Shown here: piece by piece, positions 16,127 through 25,097 of the stretch | Layout: every line of letters starts with the position of its first letter | How positions within the stretch are numbered: position 1 is the first letter of the stretch | Source of the DNA: Aequorivita sp. | Lineage (GTDB): Bacteria; Bacteroidota; Bacteroidia; Flavobacteriales; Flavobacteriaceae | NCBI GenBank assembly: GCA_024637015.1 | Contig: JAGXGE010000036.1 | Coordinates: forward strand, 1-58,223 | Length of the DNA: 58,223 bases | Direction of reading: 5' to 3' | Made by a program: the position numbers and the translations under genes | Notes under the pieces: generated by a model | The model's database searches: none | Told to the model about the DNA's origin: nothing | Seen by the model: only the letters and a program-made list of their open reading frames with translations

Positions 16127-17077
16127 TTACGATAGTTTGGAATCATCGTCAAAAGAATACCCGTTCAGAAGTGAAGAAACGTCCATTTTACGTTTTCCAG
16201 GAAGTTGTATTTCCTTAATTATAATGTATCCGTCAAAACACGATACTTTCAGTTCTTTTTTTGAAGTTTGAATAGTTCCTGGTTCCTGGTCTTGATTTAT
16301 TTTTTCAAAACTCGCTGCATAAATTTTAGCTTTCAATTCTTCCTTATTATTATGAAGCACTGACCAAGCAACGGGATAGGGGGAAAGCCCGCGGATAAAA
16401 GCGTCTATCTCTTCTCCTGGTTTTGTCCAATCTATACGTGTGTTTTCAGGTGTGAGTTTTGGTGCGTCTTTTAAGCTGCCACTCTCTGGTTGCGGCTTTG
16501 GATCAGCATTACCTTCTTCTATTAAACTGAGCGTCTCTAAAACCAGCTCACTTCCTTTTTCCATAAGCTTATCGTGGAGTGTTTCTGCAGTTTCATCTTT
16601 TCTAATAATTACTTCTTTGTTTGCAATGATGGACCCGGTATCAATCTTTTCATCAATAAAAAAAGTGGTCACACCCGTTTTTTTTTCTTTATTAATAATT
16701 GCCCAATTTATAGGAGCTGCACCTCTATATTGTGGTAAAAGCGAAGCGTGAAGATTGAAGGTGCCAAATTCGGGCATTTGCCAAACTGCTTTTGGCAACA
16801 TTCGGAAAGCAACTACAACTTGAAGGTTGGCATTTAAGCCTTTTAATTCTTTCAGAAATGATTCGTCTTTTAAATTTGTAGGCTGGAGCACAGTTAAGTT
16901 CTTCGAAAAGGCGTATTCTTTAACTGCTGAAGCCATTAGCTTTCTGCCTCGGCCAGCAGGTTTGTCGGGAGCAGTAATTACGCCTACAATATTTTTGCCG
17001 GCCTCAACCATTTCTTTTAAAACCCCAACAGCAAACTCAGGGGTTCCCATAAACACAATTCTCAAATCGTTCGGCAT
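16127..17077 (-). CDS. fmt: Methionyl-tRNA formyltransferase
   Basis: Formylates initiator Met-tRNA using 10-formyltetrahydrofolate. 316 residues. N-terminus LRIVFMGTPEFAVGVL, then APDKPAGRGRKL, the catalytic region FNLHASLLPQYRGAAPINWA (Asn and His of the SLLP motif), and DTGSII. The C-terminal OB-like domain contains RGLSPYPVAW. Full length and intact. It lies 6 bp downstream of recQ in the same operon. Confidence 0.97.
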   Translation of the reverse strand: MPNDLRIVFMGTPEFAVGVLKEMVEAGKNIVGVITAPDKPAGRGRKLMASAVKEYAFSKNLTVLQPTNLKDESFLKELKGLNANLQVVVAFRMLPKAVWQMPEFGTFNLHASLLPQYRGAAPINWAIINKEKKTGVTTFFIDEKIDTGSIIANKEVIIRKDETAETLHDKLMEKGSELVLETLSLIEEGNADPKPQPESGSLKDAPKLTPENTRIDWTKPGEEIDAFIRGLSPYPVAWSVLHNNKEELKAKIYAASFEKINQDQEPGTIQTSKKELKVSCFDGYIIIKEIQLPGKRKMDVSSLLNGYSFDDDSKLS

Positions 17078-17083
17078 TTTTTT

Positions 17084-18982
17084 TCAGTTTAAATAGTATT
17101 GATTTTTCGGATTGATTTTTATTTTTTCGGCATCCATTAAAAGATGGATTGCTTTTAAAACATTGGTCTCGGCAAAAGTAAGTTTTTCCGAAATCTCCCG
17201 CGAACTTAAATCATCTCCTTCTAGTAGCGCAAGTATTTGCTTTGCGAGATGCTTCATTTCTTTGCTTGATAAATTGGAACTTGGTGTTTTGCAAACAGAG
17301 CAGATTCCACATTTGCTTGCTGTTGTTTCACCAAAATAAGAAACCAGTTGAAGGCTTCTACACGTTTTGTTGTTTTCTATATAATGAAGCACGGAATTTA
17401 CCTGGGCTGTTTTTTTTCTGTTCAAGGCTTCCACATCTCGCGAAATTACATTTATGGTTTTTTCGTCTTCCCTCGGCACGAGAAAGGTTAGCGTGGCATC
17501 GGTTATTTGCAACATCATTTCCACCACGTGGTCATGTTCCAATTTTTTCAGCACTGAAATTATGGTTTCTATGGATTGACCAGTTTTTGAAGCAATTAAA
17601 TCTAGGTTTATCGCTGTGGGCATTTCAAAAATTCCACCGTAAATTCTGAGGATTGTTTTTCCTATGACTGAAACAGTTATGTCTTTTTCAAAATAACTCA
17701 GGACTTGTTCCGAAGAAATCAAAAACTGTACAGTGGATTTTCTTCCAAACTCCTGTGAAAGTTGAATAATTCCCAAGCGGTCCAAACTGTTTAGCGCGTT
17801 GTATGCAAGAAGCGTGTTTAAACTGTAGGTTTTGCAGAATTCAGAAAAGCTGAAATTGTGTTTTGTGAATTCCCCTTCGCCATAGGGAATCTGAAAATAA
17901 TTGTTTAACGTACGGTAAATCTTTTTTAAATCGGAAGTAGTTGGCAGTGATTCCACAAATTGTTGCTTCACATTCATTTTGTCGTACTCATTATAGAGTA
18001 GCACTGCTGACGCATATTCACCATCACGCCCTGCACGGCCTGCTTCCTGAAAATAACTTTCCAGGCTCTCGGGAATTTGAAGATGAATAACGAAACGGAC
18101 ATTCGGATGGTCAATGCCCATTCCGAAAGCGTTGGTAGCAACCATTGTTGAAACCCTTTCGTTCCGCCAAGATTCTAGTTTTTGTGCTTTTTCTTTTGTT
18201 GAAATTCCGCCGTGATAAAAAGTTGCTGAAATTCCCAAACTGTTTAACTGGTCACTGATTTCAATTGTACTTTTTCTATTTCTAACGTAAACGATAGCAG
18301 AACCTGAATTGTTTTTGAGTAATTGCTCTGTTCTGTAAAGTTTATCATCCTCTTTAAAAACTTGATAAGAAAGATTTTCACGTACAAACGAATTTTTGAA
18401 AACGGTGGGAAGCTCCATTCGCAATTCTGAAATAGTGTCTTCCAAAACTTCAGGGGTTGCCGTTGCCGTAAGCGCAATGATTGGAACCAACGGATGAATA
18501 TCCCGAAGCAGTGTTATGTTTTTATATGCAGGTCTAAAGTCATTTCCCCATTGTGATATGCAATGTGCTTCGTCAACAGCAATTAAGTTGACATTCATCT
18601 GCTTGATGTAATTCTGAACTATTTCCTGTTGCAATCTTTCGGGCGAGAGGTAAAGAAATTTGTAGTTTCCATAAAGTGCGTTGTCCAGTAACGTGTTCAA
18701 CTCATCAAACGAAATTCCGCCAGTCAGTTTTAAAGCTTTTATGCCGCGTTCCTTCAGTGTGTTTATTTGATCGCCCATCAGTGCCACCAAAGGTGAAATG
18801 ACAATGCAAATTCCTTCCATCGCCAAAGCCGGAACCTGAAAGCACAGTGATTTTCCACCGCCAGTGGGCAAAAGTGCCACGGTATCTTTTCCGTCTAAAA
18901 CTGAAGCAATTATTTCCTCCTGCATGGGTTTGAAGGAAGTATAGCCCCAATATTTGGTCAGGATGTTTTGGACGTTTGTCAA
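17084..18982 (-). CDS. recQ: ATP-dependent DNA helicase RecQ
   Basis: 3'-5' superfamily 2 helicase for recombination and fork repair. 632 residues, TTG start at 18982 (MTNVQNILTKYWGYTSFKPM). Motif I LLPTGGGKSLCFQ, motif II VDEAHCISQWG, motif III ALTATAT, motif VI QEAGRAGRDG. The RQC region has the zinc cluster CRSLQL...CGICSVC (about 572-595) and a winged helix. The C-terminus stops without a clear HRDC domain, usual for Bacteroidota RecQ. Co-transcribed with fmt. Confidence 0.96.
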   Translation of the reverse strand: MTNVQNILTKYWGYTSFKPMQEEIIASVLDGKDTVALLPTGGGKSLCFQVPALAMEGICIVISPLVALMGDQINTLKERGIKALKLTGGISFDELNTLLDNALYGNYKFLYLSPERLQQEIVQNYIKQMNVNLIAVDEAHCISQWGNDFRPAYKNITLLRDIHPLVPIIALTATATPEVLEDTISELRMELPTVFKNSFVRENLSYQVFKEDDKLYRTEQLLKNNSGSAIVYVRNRKSTIEISDQLNSLGISATFYHGGISTKEKAQKLESWRNERVSTMVATNAFGMGIDHPNVRFVIHLQIPESLESYFQEAGRAGRDGEYASAVLLYNEYDKMNVKQQFVESLPTTSDLKKIYRTLNNYFQIPYGEGEFTKHNFSFSEFCKTYSLNTLLAYNALNSLDRLGIIQLSQEFGRKSTVQFLISSEQVLSYFEKDITVSVIGKTILRIYGGIFEMPTAINLDLIASKTGQSIETIISVLKKLEHDHVVEMMLQITDATLTFLVPREDEKTINVISRDVEALNRKKTAQVNSVLHYIENNKTCRSLQLVSYFGETTASKCGICSVCKTPSSNLSSKEMKHLAKQILALLEGDDLSSREISEKLTFAETNVLKAIHLLMDAEKIKINPKNQYYLN

Positions 18983-19062
18983 ATTGATAAAGTTACTTGT
19001 TATTAGGTTATTCAGTTATTGGATTATTTTGAGATAGGGTTTTGGCTTTCATTTTAAGCAAC

Positions 19063-19614
19063 TCAATAACCCATTAACTTAATAGTTGATATTATAAATT
19101 GAGCTCGTTCTTTGATAGAGCCTACGGGAACTTCGTGAACTTTATAGTCGTAATTTTCATAGCCCATTTTTAGGAAATGAAATATTTTTTCAGCTTGCTC
19201 AAAAGATTCATAACGCTCGTTGTCTTGTTCATAAATTTCTTCCCACGGCGGAAGCACAAAAATCTTATTATACCTGTTTTCAAGGCAGGTTTCCGAAAAT
19301 TTTTCAGGGTAATGCGTATCAACAAAATCCATATATGCTGTTACGTCTGGCATTCCACGGTCATAAAAAAGAATTGGTGATGAGCAATTTTTTCCTTCGT
19401 GAAATTGCTTCAACCTTCCTTCAAGCAATTTTTCACTAAAAAGAATTGGGTTCTCCAAAAATAATTGTTCAATTCCCTCTTTTTGCGCTTTAAGTATCAC
19501 ATCTCTCGAAATTTCGTGCATTACGGGATAGCCTTCTTTTTCCAAATAAGTGATCAGTGCTGTTTTTCCTGAACCCGGTCCGCCAGTGATTACAATTCTT
19601 TTTGTTTCCAACAA
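19063..19614 (-). CDS. P-loop AAA/NadR-like NTPase
   Basis: 183 residues, TTG start at 19614. RIVITGGPGSGKTALI is a strict Walker A near the N-terminus. YDRGMPD (about 103-109) is the Walker B-like/DRG block seen in the AAA_28 (NadR/Ttd14-like) group, and the C-terminus is short and basic-aromatic. A kinase or GTPase-like activity on a small molecule is plausible, but the substrate is unknown. Divergent from DUF493, with about 80 bp between them. Confidence 0.85.
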   Translation of the reverse strand: MLETKRIVITGGPGSGKTALITYLEKEGYPVMHEISRDVILKAQKEGIEQLFLENPILFSEKLLEGRLKQFHEGKNCSSPILFYDRGMPDVTAYMDFVDTHYPEKFSETCLENRYNKIFVLPPWEEIYEQDNERYESFEQAEKIFHFLKMGYENYDYKVHEVPVGSIKERAQFIISTIKLMGY

Positions 19615-19692
19615 CTTTGAATTTTATACAAAGTAAGTAAATAAATATTTGTGGTGAAAGTGTATCTTTGTTGCTCACACCGCTAAAATTGT

Positions 19693-19986
19693 TTGATGGA
19701 TCAAGACAAAAACACCACAGAATTTTACGAACGTTTAAAAAAGCAACTCGAAGAAGATACAACGTGGCCATCGCCGTACCTTTTCAAGTTTATAGTTCCC
19801 GCAAACCTTGAAAAAATTGCCGAGATAAGAGCAATCTTTGACGCTACAGATTCCGAGATCAATACCCGCGATTCTGCAAAAGGGACTTATACAAGCGTTT
19901 CCATAAAAGTAACGATGCAGTCTCCAGAAGATGTGGTTAAAAAATATCTTGAAGTTTCCAAGGTTGAAGGTGTTATTTCACTATAA
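19693..19986 (+). CDS. DUF493 (YbeD-like) family protein
   Basis: 97 residues, ferredoxin-like ACT-related fold. Conserved WPSPYLFKFIVP and the C-terminal SVSIKVTMQSPEDVV and YLEVSKVEGVISL match the YbeD family. A TATCTTTG box (19663-19670) lies 22 bases before the ATG, but no TTG is found at the right distance. It is followed by DUF4290 and murA, a standard flavobacterial order. A small cytoplasmic regulator of unknown target. Confidence 0.9.
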   Translation: MMDQDKNTTEFYERLKKQLEEDTTWPSPYLFKFIVPANLEKIAEIRAIFDATDSEINTRDSAKGTYTSVSIKVTMQSPEDVVKKYLEVSKVEGVISL

Positions 19987-20059
19987 TTTTTAGTATTTTG
20001 CACGTGAAACGATTTTCAATCTTTCCCAATAAATAATTTCTTCCCTTAACAAAAACATT

Positions 20060-20716
20060 TTGATACAAGAAGTAGCACAAATAGAATATAATACAGAACG
20101 TCCAAAACTGATTATCCCTGAGTACGGACGGCATATCCAAAAAATGGTGGACCAAGCCATAGCGACAGAAGACAGGGAGGAGCGCAATAAAATAGCGAAA
20201 AGCATCATTGCGGTTATGGGCAACCTAAACCCGCACCTTCGTGATGTCCCGGACTTTCAACCAATGCTTTGGGACCAACTTTTTATTATTTCAGATTTTA
20301 AATTAGATGTGGATTCGCCATTCCCAATTCCCTCTCGGGAAGAACTTATGGAGCGTCCAGAACCATTGAAATATCCACAGAACTATCCTAAATATCGTTT
20401 TTATGGTAACAATATTAAAAGGATGATAGATGTGGCAAACAGCTGGGAAGAGGGAGATAAAAAGGAAGGACTTATTCTTACCATTGCAAATCACATGAAA
20501 AAATGTTTCCTTAACTGGAACAAAGACACTGTGGAAGATGATGTGATTTTTTCACATCTTTTTGAACTTTCCGACGGAAAAATCAATCTAAAAAACAGTG
20601 ATGAAGACTTGAGTGATGCTTCCAATTTATTGAAAAACAAAAAGCGTTTCAATACGAATAGTTCCAACAAGAAAAACTACAAGTCTAATAACAACCGCAA
20701 CCGCAAACGTAATTAA
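20060..20716 (+). CDS. DUF4290 family protein
   Basis: 218 residues, TTG start at 20060 (MIQEVAQIEYNTERPKL). LIIPEYGRHIQKMVDQAI and AVMGNLNPHLRDVPDF are the DUF4290 signatures; the family is restricted to Bacteroidota. The last 40 residues are a basic, Asn-rich disordered tail (NTNSSNKKNYKSNNNRNR), suggesting nucleic-acid or cell-wall polymer contact, though that is inference. Stop is 17 bp before murA, so the two are likely co-transcribed. Confidence 0.9.
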   Translation: MIQEVAQIEYNTERPKLIIPEYGRHIQKMVDQAIATEDREERNKIAKSIIAVMGNLNPHLRDVPDFQPMLWDQLFIISDFKLDVDSPFPIPSREELMERPEPLKYPQNYPKYRFYGNNIKRMIDVANSWEEGDKKEGLILTIANHMKKCFLNWNKDTVEDDVIFSHLFELSDGKINLKNSDEDLSDASNLLKNKKRFNTNSSNKKNYKSNNNRNRKRN

Positions 20717-20733
20717 AATCTCAGCCATTATTT

Positions 20734-22047
20734 ATGGGAACTTTTCAAATTGAAGGAGGGCGCAAACTGAAAGGCGAAATTACGCCTCAGGGAGCCAAAA
20801 ATGAAGCATTACAAATTCTTTGTGCAGTTTTATTGACACCGGAAAAAGTGATTGTTGAAAACATTCCGGATATTCTTGATGTCAATAAACTGATTACAAT
20901 CCTTGGAAATCTTGGCGTGAAAATCCAAAAGCTAGGAAAAGGAAAATTTGCTTTTATAGCAGACGACATCAACCTTGAATATCTTGAATCTGAACTTTTT
21001 AAGCAAGAAGGTAGCTCCCTTCGTGGGTCTATTATGATTGTGGGGCCGCTTTTGGCTAGGTTTGGGAAAGGTTATATTCCAAGACCTGGAGGCGACAAAA
21101 TTGGTAGAAGAAGACTGGACACCCATTTTGAAGGCTTTATAAAACTAGGTGCGATATTCAGATACAATAAAGAGGAACGTTTTTATGGTGTAGAAGCACC
21201 AAAAGGTCTAAAGGGAGCTTATATGCTTTTGGACCAAGCCTCGGTAACCGGAACGGCGAACATTGTTATGGCAGCTGTTTTGGCCAAAGGGACAACCACA
21301 ATTTATAACGCCGCTTGTGAACCCTATATTCAGCAACTTTGCAAAATGCTGAATGCCATGGGAGCTAAAATTAGCGGTGTTGGTTCCAACCTTTTAGTTA
21401 TTGAAGGGGTTAAAAGTCTTGGTGGATGCAAACATCGGATTTTGCCGGATATGATTGAAATAGGAAGTTGGATTGGCCTTGCTGCAATGACGCAAAGTGA
21501 AATCACTATTAAAGATGTGAGCTGGGAAAATCTAGGACTTATTCCAGAAACATTCAGAAAACTTGGTATAAAACTTAATAAGAAAGGCGATGACATTCAT
21601 ATTCCTTCCCAAAAGGAATACGAAATTCAAGGTTATATTGATGGTTCAATACTTACTGTAGCAGATGCTCCGTGGCCTGGTTTTACACCAGATTTGTTGA
21701 GTATAGTTTTAGTGATTTGTACCCAAGCTAAGGGCAGTGTACTTATTCATCAAAAAATGTTTGAAAGCCGCCTTTTCTTTGTAGATAAACTGATTGATAT
21801 GGGAGCTAAGATTATTCTTTGTGATCCACATCGCGCGACCGTAATTGGTCATAATTTTCAATCCAATCTTAAAGCTACAACGATGGTTTCGCCAGATATT
21901 AGAGCGGGAATTTCATTGTTGATTGCGGCACTCTCAGCGGAAGGCACAAGTACAATCCACAACATTGAGCAAATAGATAGAGGTTACGAAAACATTGATG
22001 AAAGACTTCGAGCCATCGGTGCAAAAATCACTAGAACGGAACCGTAA
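20734..22047 (+). CDS. murA: UDP-N-acetylglucosamine 1-carboxyvinyltransferase
   Basis: First committed step of peptidoglycan synthesis: transfers enolpyruvate from PEP to UDP-GlcNAc. 437 residues. The N-terminus has the K-N pair in GAKNEALQILCAVLLT (catalytic Lys22-Asn23 equivalents). RRRLDTHFEGFIKLGA, GPLLARFG, PDMIEIGSW and DPHRATVIG are the EPSP-synthase-like fold signatures. The active-site loop position carries GRRRLD-adjacent residues; no obvious Cys115-type CxIG motif was located, but RPGGDKIGRR occupies that loop, giving an Asp in place of the Cys, as in fosfomycin-insensitive MurA variants. Co-transcribed with DUF4290. Confidence 0.95.
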   Translation: MGTFQIEGGRKLKGEITPQGAKNEALQILCAVLLTPEKVIVENIPDILDVNKLITILGNLGVKIQKLGKGKFAFIADDINLEYLESELFKQEGSSLRGSIMIVGPLLARFGKGYIPRPGGDKIGRRRLDTHFEGFIKLGAIFRYNKEERFYGVEAPKGLKGAYMLLDQASVTGTANIVMAAVLAKGTTTIYNAACEPYIQQLCKMLNAMGAKISGVGSNLLVIEGVKSLGGCKHRILPDMIEIGSWIGLAAMTQSEITIKDVSWENLGLIPETFRKLGIKLNKKGDDIHIPSQKEYEIQGYIDGSILTVADAPWPGFTPDLLSIVLVICTQAKGSVLIHQKMFESRLFFVDKLIDMGAKIILCDPHRATVIGHNFQSNLKATTMVSPDIRAGISLLIAALSAEGTSTIHNIEQIDRGYENIDERLRAIGAKITRTEP

Positions 22048-22052
22048 ACAAT

Positions 22053-22640
22053 CTATGCTTTGCGGTTCTTGTTAATTTCATCCTGTAGTTTTCTGCGCAA
22101 TTTTTGTTCACGCTCCAAGCTATTTCGACGATAGTCCTCAAGTTCCATTTCCATTTCAACCATTTTTAGTTCTGCGACATTGGTGATTTTTGAACTGTTC
22201 AAAAATCTATAAAATAGAAAGCCACCAGTCAATAATAATAAAACGATAATGCTCCACATGATGGTGTTATAGACCGCTTTTGAAGTTAAGATTCCGAAAA
22301 CTGCAATACCATCTTCTTTTTCTTTTGAATTGGATAGGTTTTGTTGGGTATTTTTTAAATTCTGACGGAGTGAATCAATTTCTTTTTTTTGTTGTGCCAA
22401 TTCACTTTCCTGACTATTTATTTTTTTTTCCAATGAGGAAACGGAATCTAAAATATTTCGTTTTAAAGTGGCGAGCTGTGTCTTTTTTACAACTTTGTAT
22501 TCTTGATAGCTGTTGCTTTTGTCAAAAGCATCAGTCATTTGTTCGTTAAGTGTATTTTTTCTAATTTGAATAGAATCTTGCGCCGCCACGTGAAGCGCAA
22601 ATAGAAATAGGGGGAGGGTTAGTAATATATTCTTCTTCAT
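22053..22640 (-). CDS. Coiled-coil membrane protein, unknown function
   Basis: 195 residues. Signal peptide (MKKNILLTLPLFLFALHVAA, cleavage before QDS), a long periplasmic coiled coil (about 45-110, rich in K/E/Q/L), one membrane helix (about 128-148, MWSIIVLLLLTGGFLFY), then a charged cytoplasmic helix (KMVEMEMELEDYRRNSLERE). Homologues carry the label tRNA (guanine-N1)-methyltransferase in some databases, which the sequence does not support: there is no SPOUT fold or SAM motif. Convergent with murA. A structural or signalling role is possible. Confidence 0.75.
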   Translation of the reverse strand: MKKNILLTLPLFLFALHVAAQDSIQIRKNTLNEQMTDAFDKSNSYQEYKVVKKTQLATLKRNILDSVSSLEKKINSQESELAQQKKEIDSLRQNLKNTQQNLSNSKEKEDGIAVFGILTSKAVYNTIMWSIIVLLLLTGGFLFYRFLNSSKITNVAELKMVEMEMELEDYRRNSLEREQKLRRKLQDEINKNRKA

Positions 22641-22717
22641 GGTTTCAGGTTTGTGTACAATGCTTTATTTAACAGTGCAAGAGTAGAAAAATTGTGCACA
22701 ACTACCCAAAATTTACT

Positions 22718-22966
22718 TCAAATTACAAAATCTTTAACAAACTCCTTAGTTCTTACTGTAGAACATGCGAGTGCTCCAGAAGGACATTTCTTTACTTGTG
22801 AAATAATTTTTTTCGTGCTTGCTCCATCTAAATCAATCCAGGGGATCACTGAAGTTTTGAATACTGAAGAAAGACCTTTTGCACAAGCTTCTGCATGGAT
22901 GCAACGACTTGGTTCATAGGTAACGATAACATCACCATTGCTGTATACGTTTTTGTAGGTTTCCAT
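22718..22966 (-). CDS. Small (4Fe-4S)-binding protein (Fer4_19/YjdI-like)
   Basis: 82 residues from the ATG at 22966 (METYKNVYSNGDVIVTYEP). The upstream extension to the TTG at 22990 is not needed. Cysteines are in SRCIHAEACAKGL and KKCPSGALAC, the divergent single-cluster pattern of the Fer4_19 family. Contains PWIDLDGA, also conserved. Cytoplasmic electron carrier or sensor; partner unknown. It has its own promoter, which is covered by a large dyad. Confidence 0.88.
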   Translation of the reverse strand: METYKNVYSNGDVIVTYEPSRCIHAEACAKGLSSVFKTSVIPWIDLDGASTKKIISQVKKCPSGALACSTVRTKEFVKDFVI

Positions 22967-23000
22967 AGGTTTACAATTTGGGTTTTGCAAGAACTATTTA

Positions 23001-23043
23001 TGTATTACATCGACAAAACTACACTTTTTATCGATATAATACA
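23001..23043. promoter_or_regulatory. 18-bp dyad operator overlapping the Fe-S protein promoter
   Basis: Left arm 23001-23018 and right arm 23026-23043 are inverted repeats with 16 of 18 matches (TGTATTAYATCGAYAAAA) around a 7-bp spacer. On the minus strand a TAGTTTTG box (23021-23014) lies inside the dyad, with TTG at 23046-23044, a 22-nt spacer. No T-run follows, so it is more likely an operator than a terminator. The regulator is unknown. Confidence 0.6.
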
Positions 23044-23079
23044 CAAAAATAGGAATAATCGTACAGAAATTAACAAATT

Positions 23080-24384
23080 TTAAGAAAGTGCTTTTTTATA
23101 AACTCGTAAACATCTTTCCCGCGCTTCTTTGTGATCAACCATTTTTTCGGAATACCCATTGGTTCCATATTCGGCGACCCATTTCTTTATATATATGTAA
23201 TCTTTGTCAAACTTCTCAATTTGTGTTGTAGGATTAAAAATTCTGAAATATGGCGCTGCATCAACACCAGTGCCTGCGGCCCATTGCCAGTTTCCGATGT
23301 TGCTGGACAATTCGTAATCGAGTAACTTTTCAGCAAAATAGGCTTCACCCCACCGCCAATCTATCATAAGATGCTTGCATAGAAAACTGGCGACGACCAT
23401 CCGAACACGGTTGTGCATATATCCTGTTTCATTCAACTGCCGCATTCCAGCGTCCACCAAAGGATAGCCAGTTTTTCCTTCTTGCCATTTTTTGAATTCA
23501 TCTTCGTTGCTTCGCCATTCAATTCTATCGTATTTCTTTTTAAAAGCATTATCCACCGTTTCCGGGAAATGCCAAAGAATTTGCATAAAAAACTCCCGCC
23601 AAATTAGTTCCTGCCAAAAGACTTCGTTCTTTTCCGCAGTTGCTTTTTTAATCATTTTTCGGATACTAACGGTGCCAAAACGAAGGTGAGGTCCCAAATG
23701 TGAAGTTGCATCTTCTGCAGGAAAATTACGCCTATTTTCATATTCCTGGATTGTTGTTGGGGTAACATCATATTTAGGAATTTCTATTTTCGCTTTTTTG
23801 AAGCCAATATCACTTAACGAGAGATTTGGAAGTCGGGAATTTTGATGCAAGTTTTTTAAAAACTCAGCAGTGTAATAAATCTTTTCGTCAAATTCTTTTT
23901 TGAATTTTTCCTTCCATCGCTTCATATAAGGTGTGTAAACAATGTAAGGCTCGCCATCGTCTTTTACTATTTCATCTTTTTCAAAAATCACCTGATCTTT
24001 GAAAGTGTAAAAACCTATTTCCCTTTCGACGAGTAACTTTTCAATCTCTTCATCACGTTTTTTTGCATACGGTTCATAATCGTGATTGGTTATAACATTT
24101 TGTATTTCAAATTCTGAAATTACTTTTTTAAAAACTTCTTCTGGTTTGCCATGGTACATTGCGAGGCTACTTCCGTGTTTCTGCAATTCATTACGCATCT
24201 TTTGAAGCGTTTCAAAAATAAAAGTGATACGGGCATCATCTTTTGGAAGCTCGTTCAATATTTCTGAATCAAATATAAATAGGGGGAGTACTGGAAATTT
24301 GCCATGCAAGGCTTTGTAAAAACCTAGGTTGTCATCCAACCGCAAATCTCTTCGAAACCAAAATATGTTTACTTTTTCTACCAA
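23080..24384 (-). CDS. Cryptochrome/deoxyribodipyrimidine photolyase
   Basis: 434 residues, TTG start directly after the SDR stop (1 bp apart). The N-terminal alpha/beta antenna domain begins VNIFWFRRDLRLDDN. The C-terminal FAD domain contains LGPHLRFGTVSIRK, FWQELIWREFF, GYPLVDAGMRQLNETG, MHNRVRMVVASFL and SNIGNWQWAAGTG. Tryptophans for the electron-transfer triad are present (EFKKWQEG, WRWGEAYF, NWQWAAG). Fits a class I CPD photolyase; blue-light repair of UV damage is expected. Last gene of the SRPBCC-SDR-photolyase operon. Confidence 0.94.
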   Translation of the reverse strand: MVEKVNIFWFRRDLRLDDNLGFYKALHGKFPVLPLFIFDSEILNELPKDDARITFIFETLQKMRNELQKHGSSLAMYHGKPEEVFKKVISEFEIQNVITNHDYEPYAKKRDEEIEKLLVEREIGFYTFKDQVIFEKDEIVKDDGEPYIVYTPYMKRWKEKFKKEFDEKIYYTAEFLKNLHQNSRLPNLSLSDIGFKKAKIEIPKYDVTPTTIQEYENRRNFPAEDATSHLGPHLRFGTVSIRKMIKKATAEKNEVFWQELIWREFFMQILWHFPETVDNAFKKKYDRIEWRSNEDEFKKWQEGKTGYPLVDAGMRQLNETGYMHNRVRMVVASFLCKHLMIDWRWGEAYFAEKLLDYELSSNIGNWQWAAGTGVDAAPYFRIFNPTTQIEKFDKDYIYIKKWVAEYGTNGYSEKMVDHKEARERCLRVYKKALS

Positions 24385-24385
24385 C

Positions 24386-25081
24386 TTAATTGACGTTTAA
24401 AGTGGAAAGTCCGCCGTCCACACCAAAAACTTGTCCAGTGATCCATTGCGATTCATCATTCAGCAGAAATGCCGCCATTGCAGCAATATCATCAGTTGTT
24501 CCCACTTTTTTCAAAGGGTGACGTTCTGCCATTTTTTCTTTTTTTGCATTGTTATTCAAAAGTTTTGAGGCCAAAGGTGAATCTGTCAAGGAAGGTGCAA
24601 TTACGTTTACCCTAAAATTAGGTGCATATTCCGCAGCCAGCGCTTTCGCAAAACCTTCAATACCTCCTTTTGCTGCAGCAACGCTAGTGTGAAAAGGCAT
24701 ACCTACTTTTACGGCAACCGTGCTGAAAAAAACGAGGCTAGCTTCCTCGGCATTTTTCAGTTTGGGCAACAAACCGTGAACCACCCGAACAAGCGAGTGG
24801 AAATTGAGTTCCATATCTTCGTTGAAAGTTTCATGGCTCATCATTTTAAAAGGTTTCAAATTGATACTTCCGGGACAATAGACTAGGCCGTCAATCTTTT
24901 CAGGCAAATCTAAGGTTGTAATGTCATCTTTCAGCGCATCAAAGGTAAGGTGTATAATTCCATTCGGGATATTCTCATTGCTTCGGGATGCAATGATTAC
25001 GTTGTGGTTTTCTTTCAGTTTAGCAGCAATGGCAGCTCCAATTCCGTAGGAACCACCAATTAGAAGTATATTTTTTTGCAT
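24386..25081 (-). CDS. SDR-family protein lacking the catalytic tyrosine
   Basis: 231 residues with a Rossmann fold: LLIGGSYGIGAAIAA (NAD(P) site) and VDGG near the end. At the place of the YxxxK motif the sequence is HTSVAAAKGGIEGF, so the Lys is kept but Val stands where Tyr belongs, and FST occupies the Ser position. This is therefore a non-classical or non-catalytic SDR. VNVIAPSLTDSPLA matches the PG-motif region. It sits between SRPBCC and photolyase genes, a pairing seen in light-induced clusters. Reaction unknown. Confidence 0.9.
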   Translation of the reverse strand: MQKNILLIGGSYGIGAAIAAKLKENHNVIIASRSNENIPNGIIHLTFDALKDDITTLDLPEKIDGLVYCPGSINLKPFKMMSHETFNEDMELNFHSLVRVVHGLLPKLKNAEEASLVFFSTVAVKVGMPFHTSVAAAKGGIEGFAKALAAEYAPNFRVNVIAPSLTDSPLASKLLNNNAKKEKMAERHPLKKVGTTDDIAAMAAFLLNDESQWITGQVFGVDGGLSTLNVN

Positions 25082-25097
25082 TTTTTAGTTTTTGAAA

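Noticed and set aside
22053-22640. Database-style name tRNA (guanine-N1)-methyltransferase
   Set aside because: The protein has a signal peptide, coiled coil and one membrane helix, with no methyltransferase motifs.
23001-23043. Terminator of the photolyase operon
   Set aside because: AT-rich arms, no T-run after the stem, and it overlaps a promoter for the next gene.
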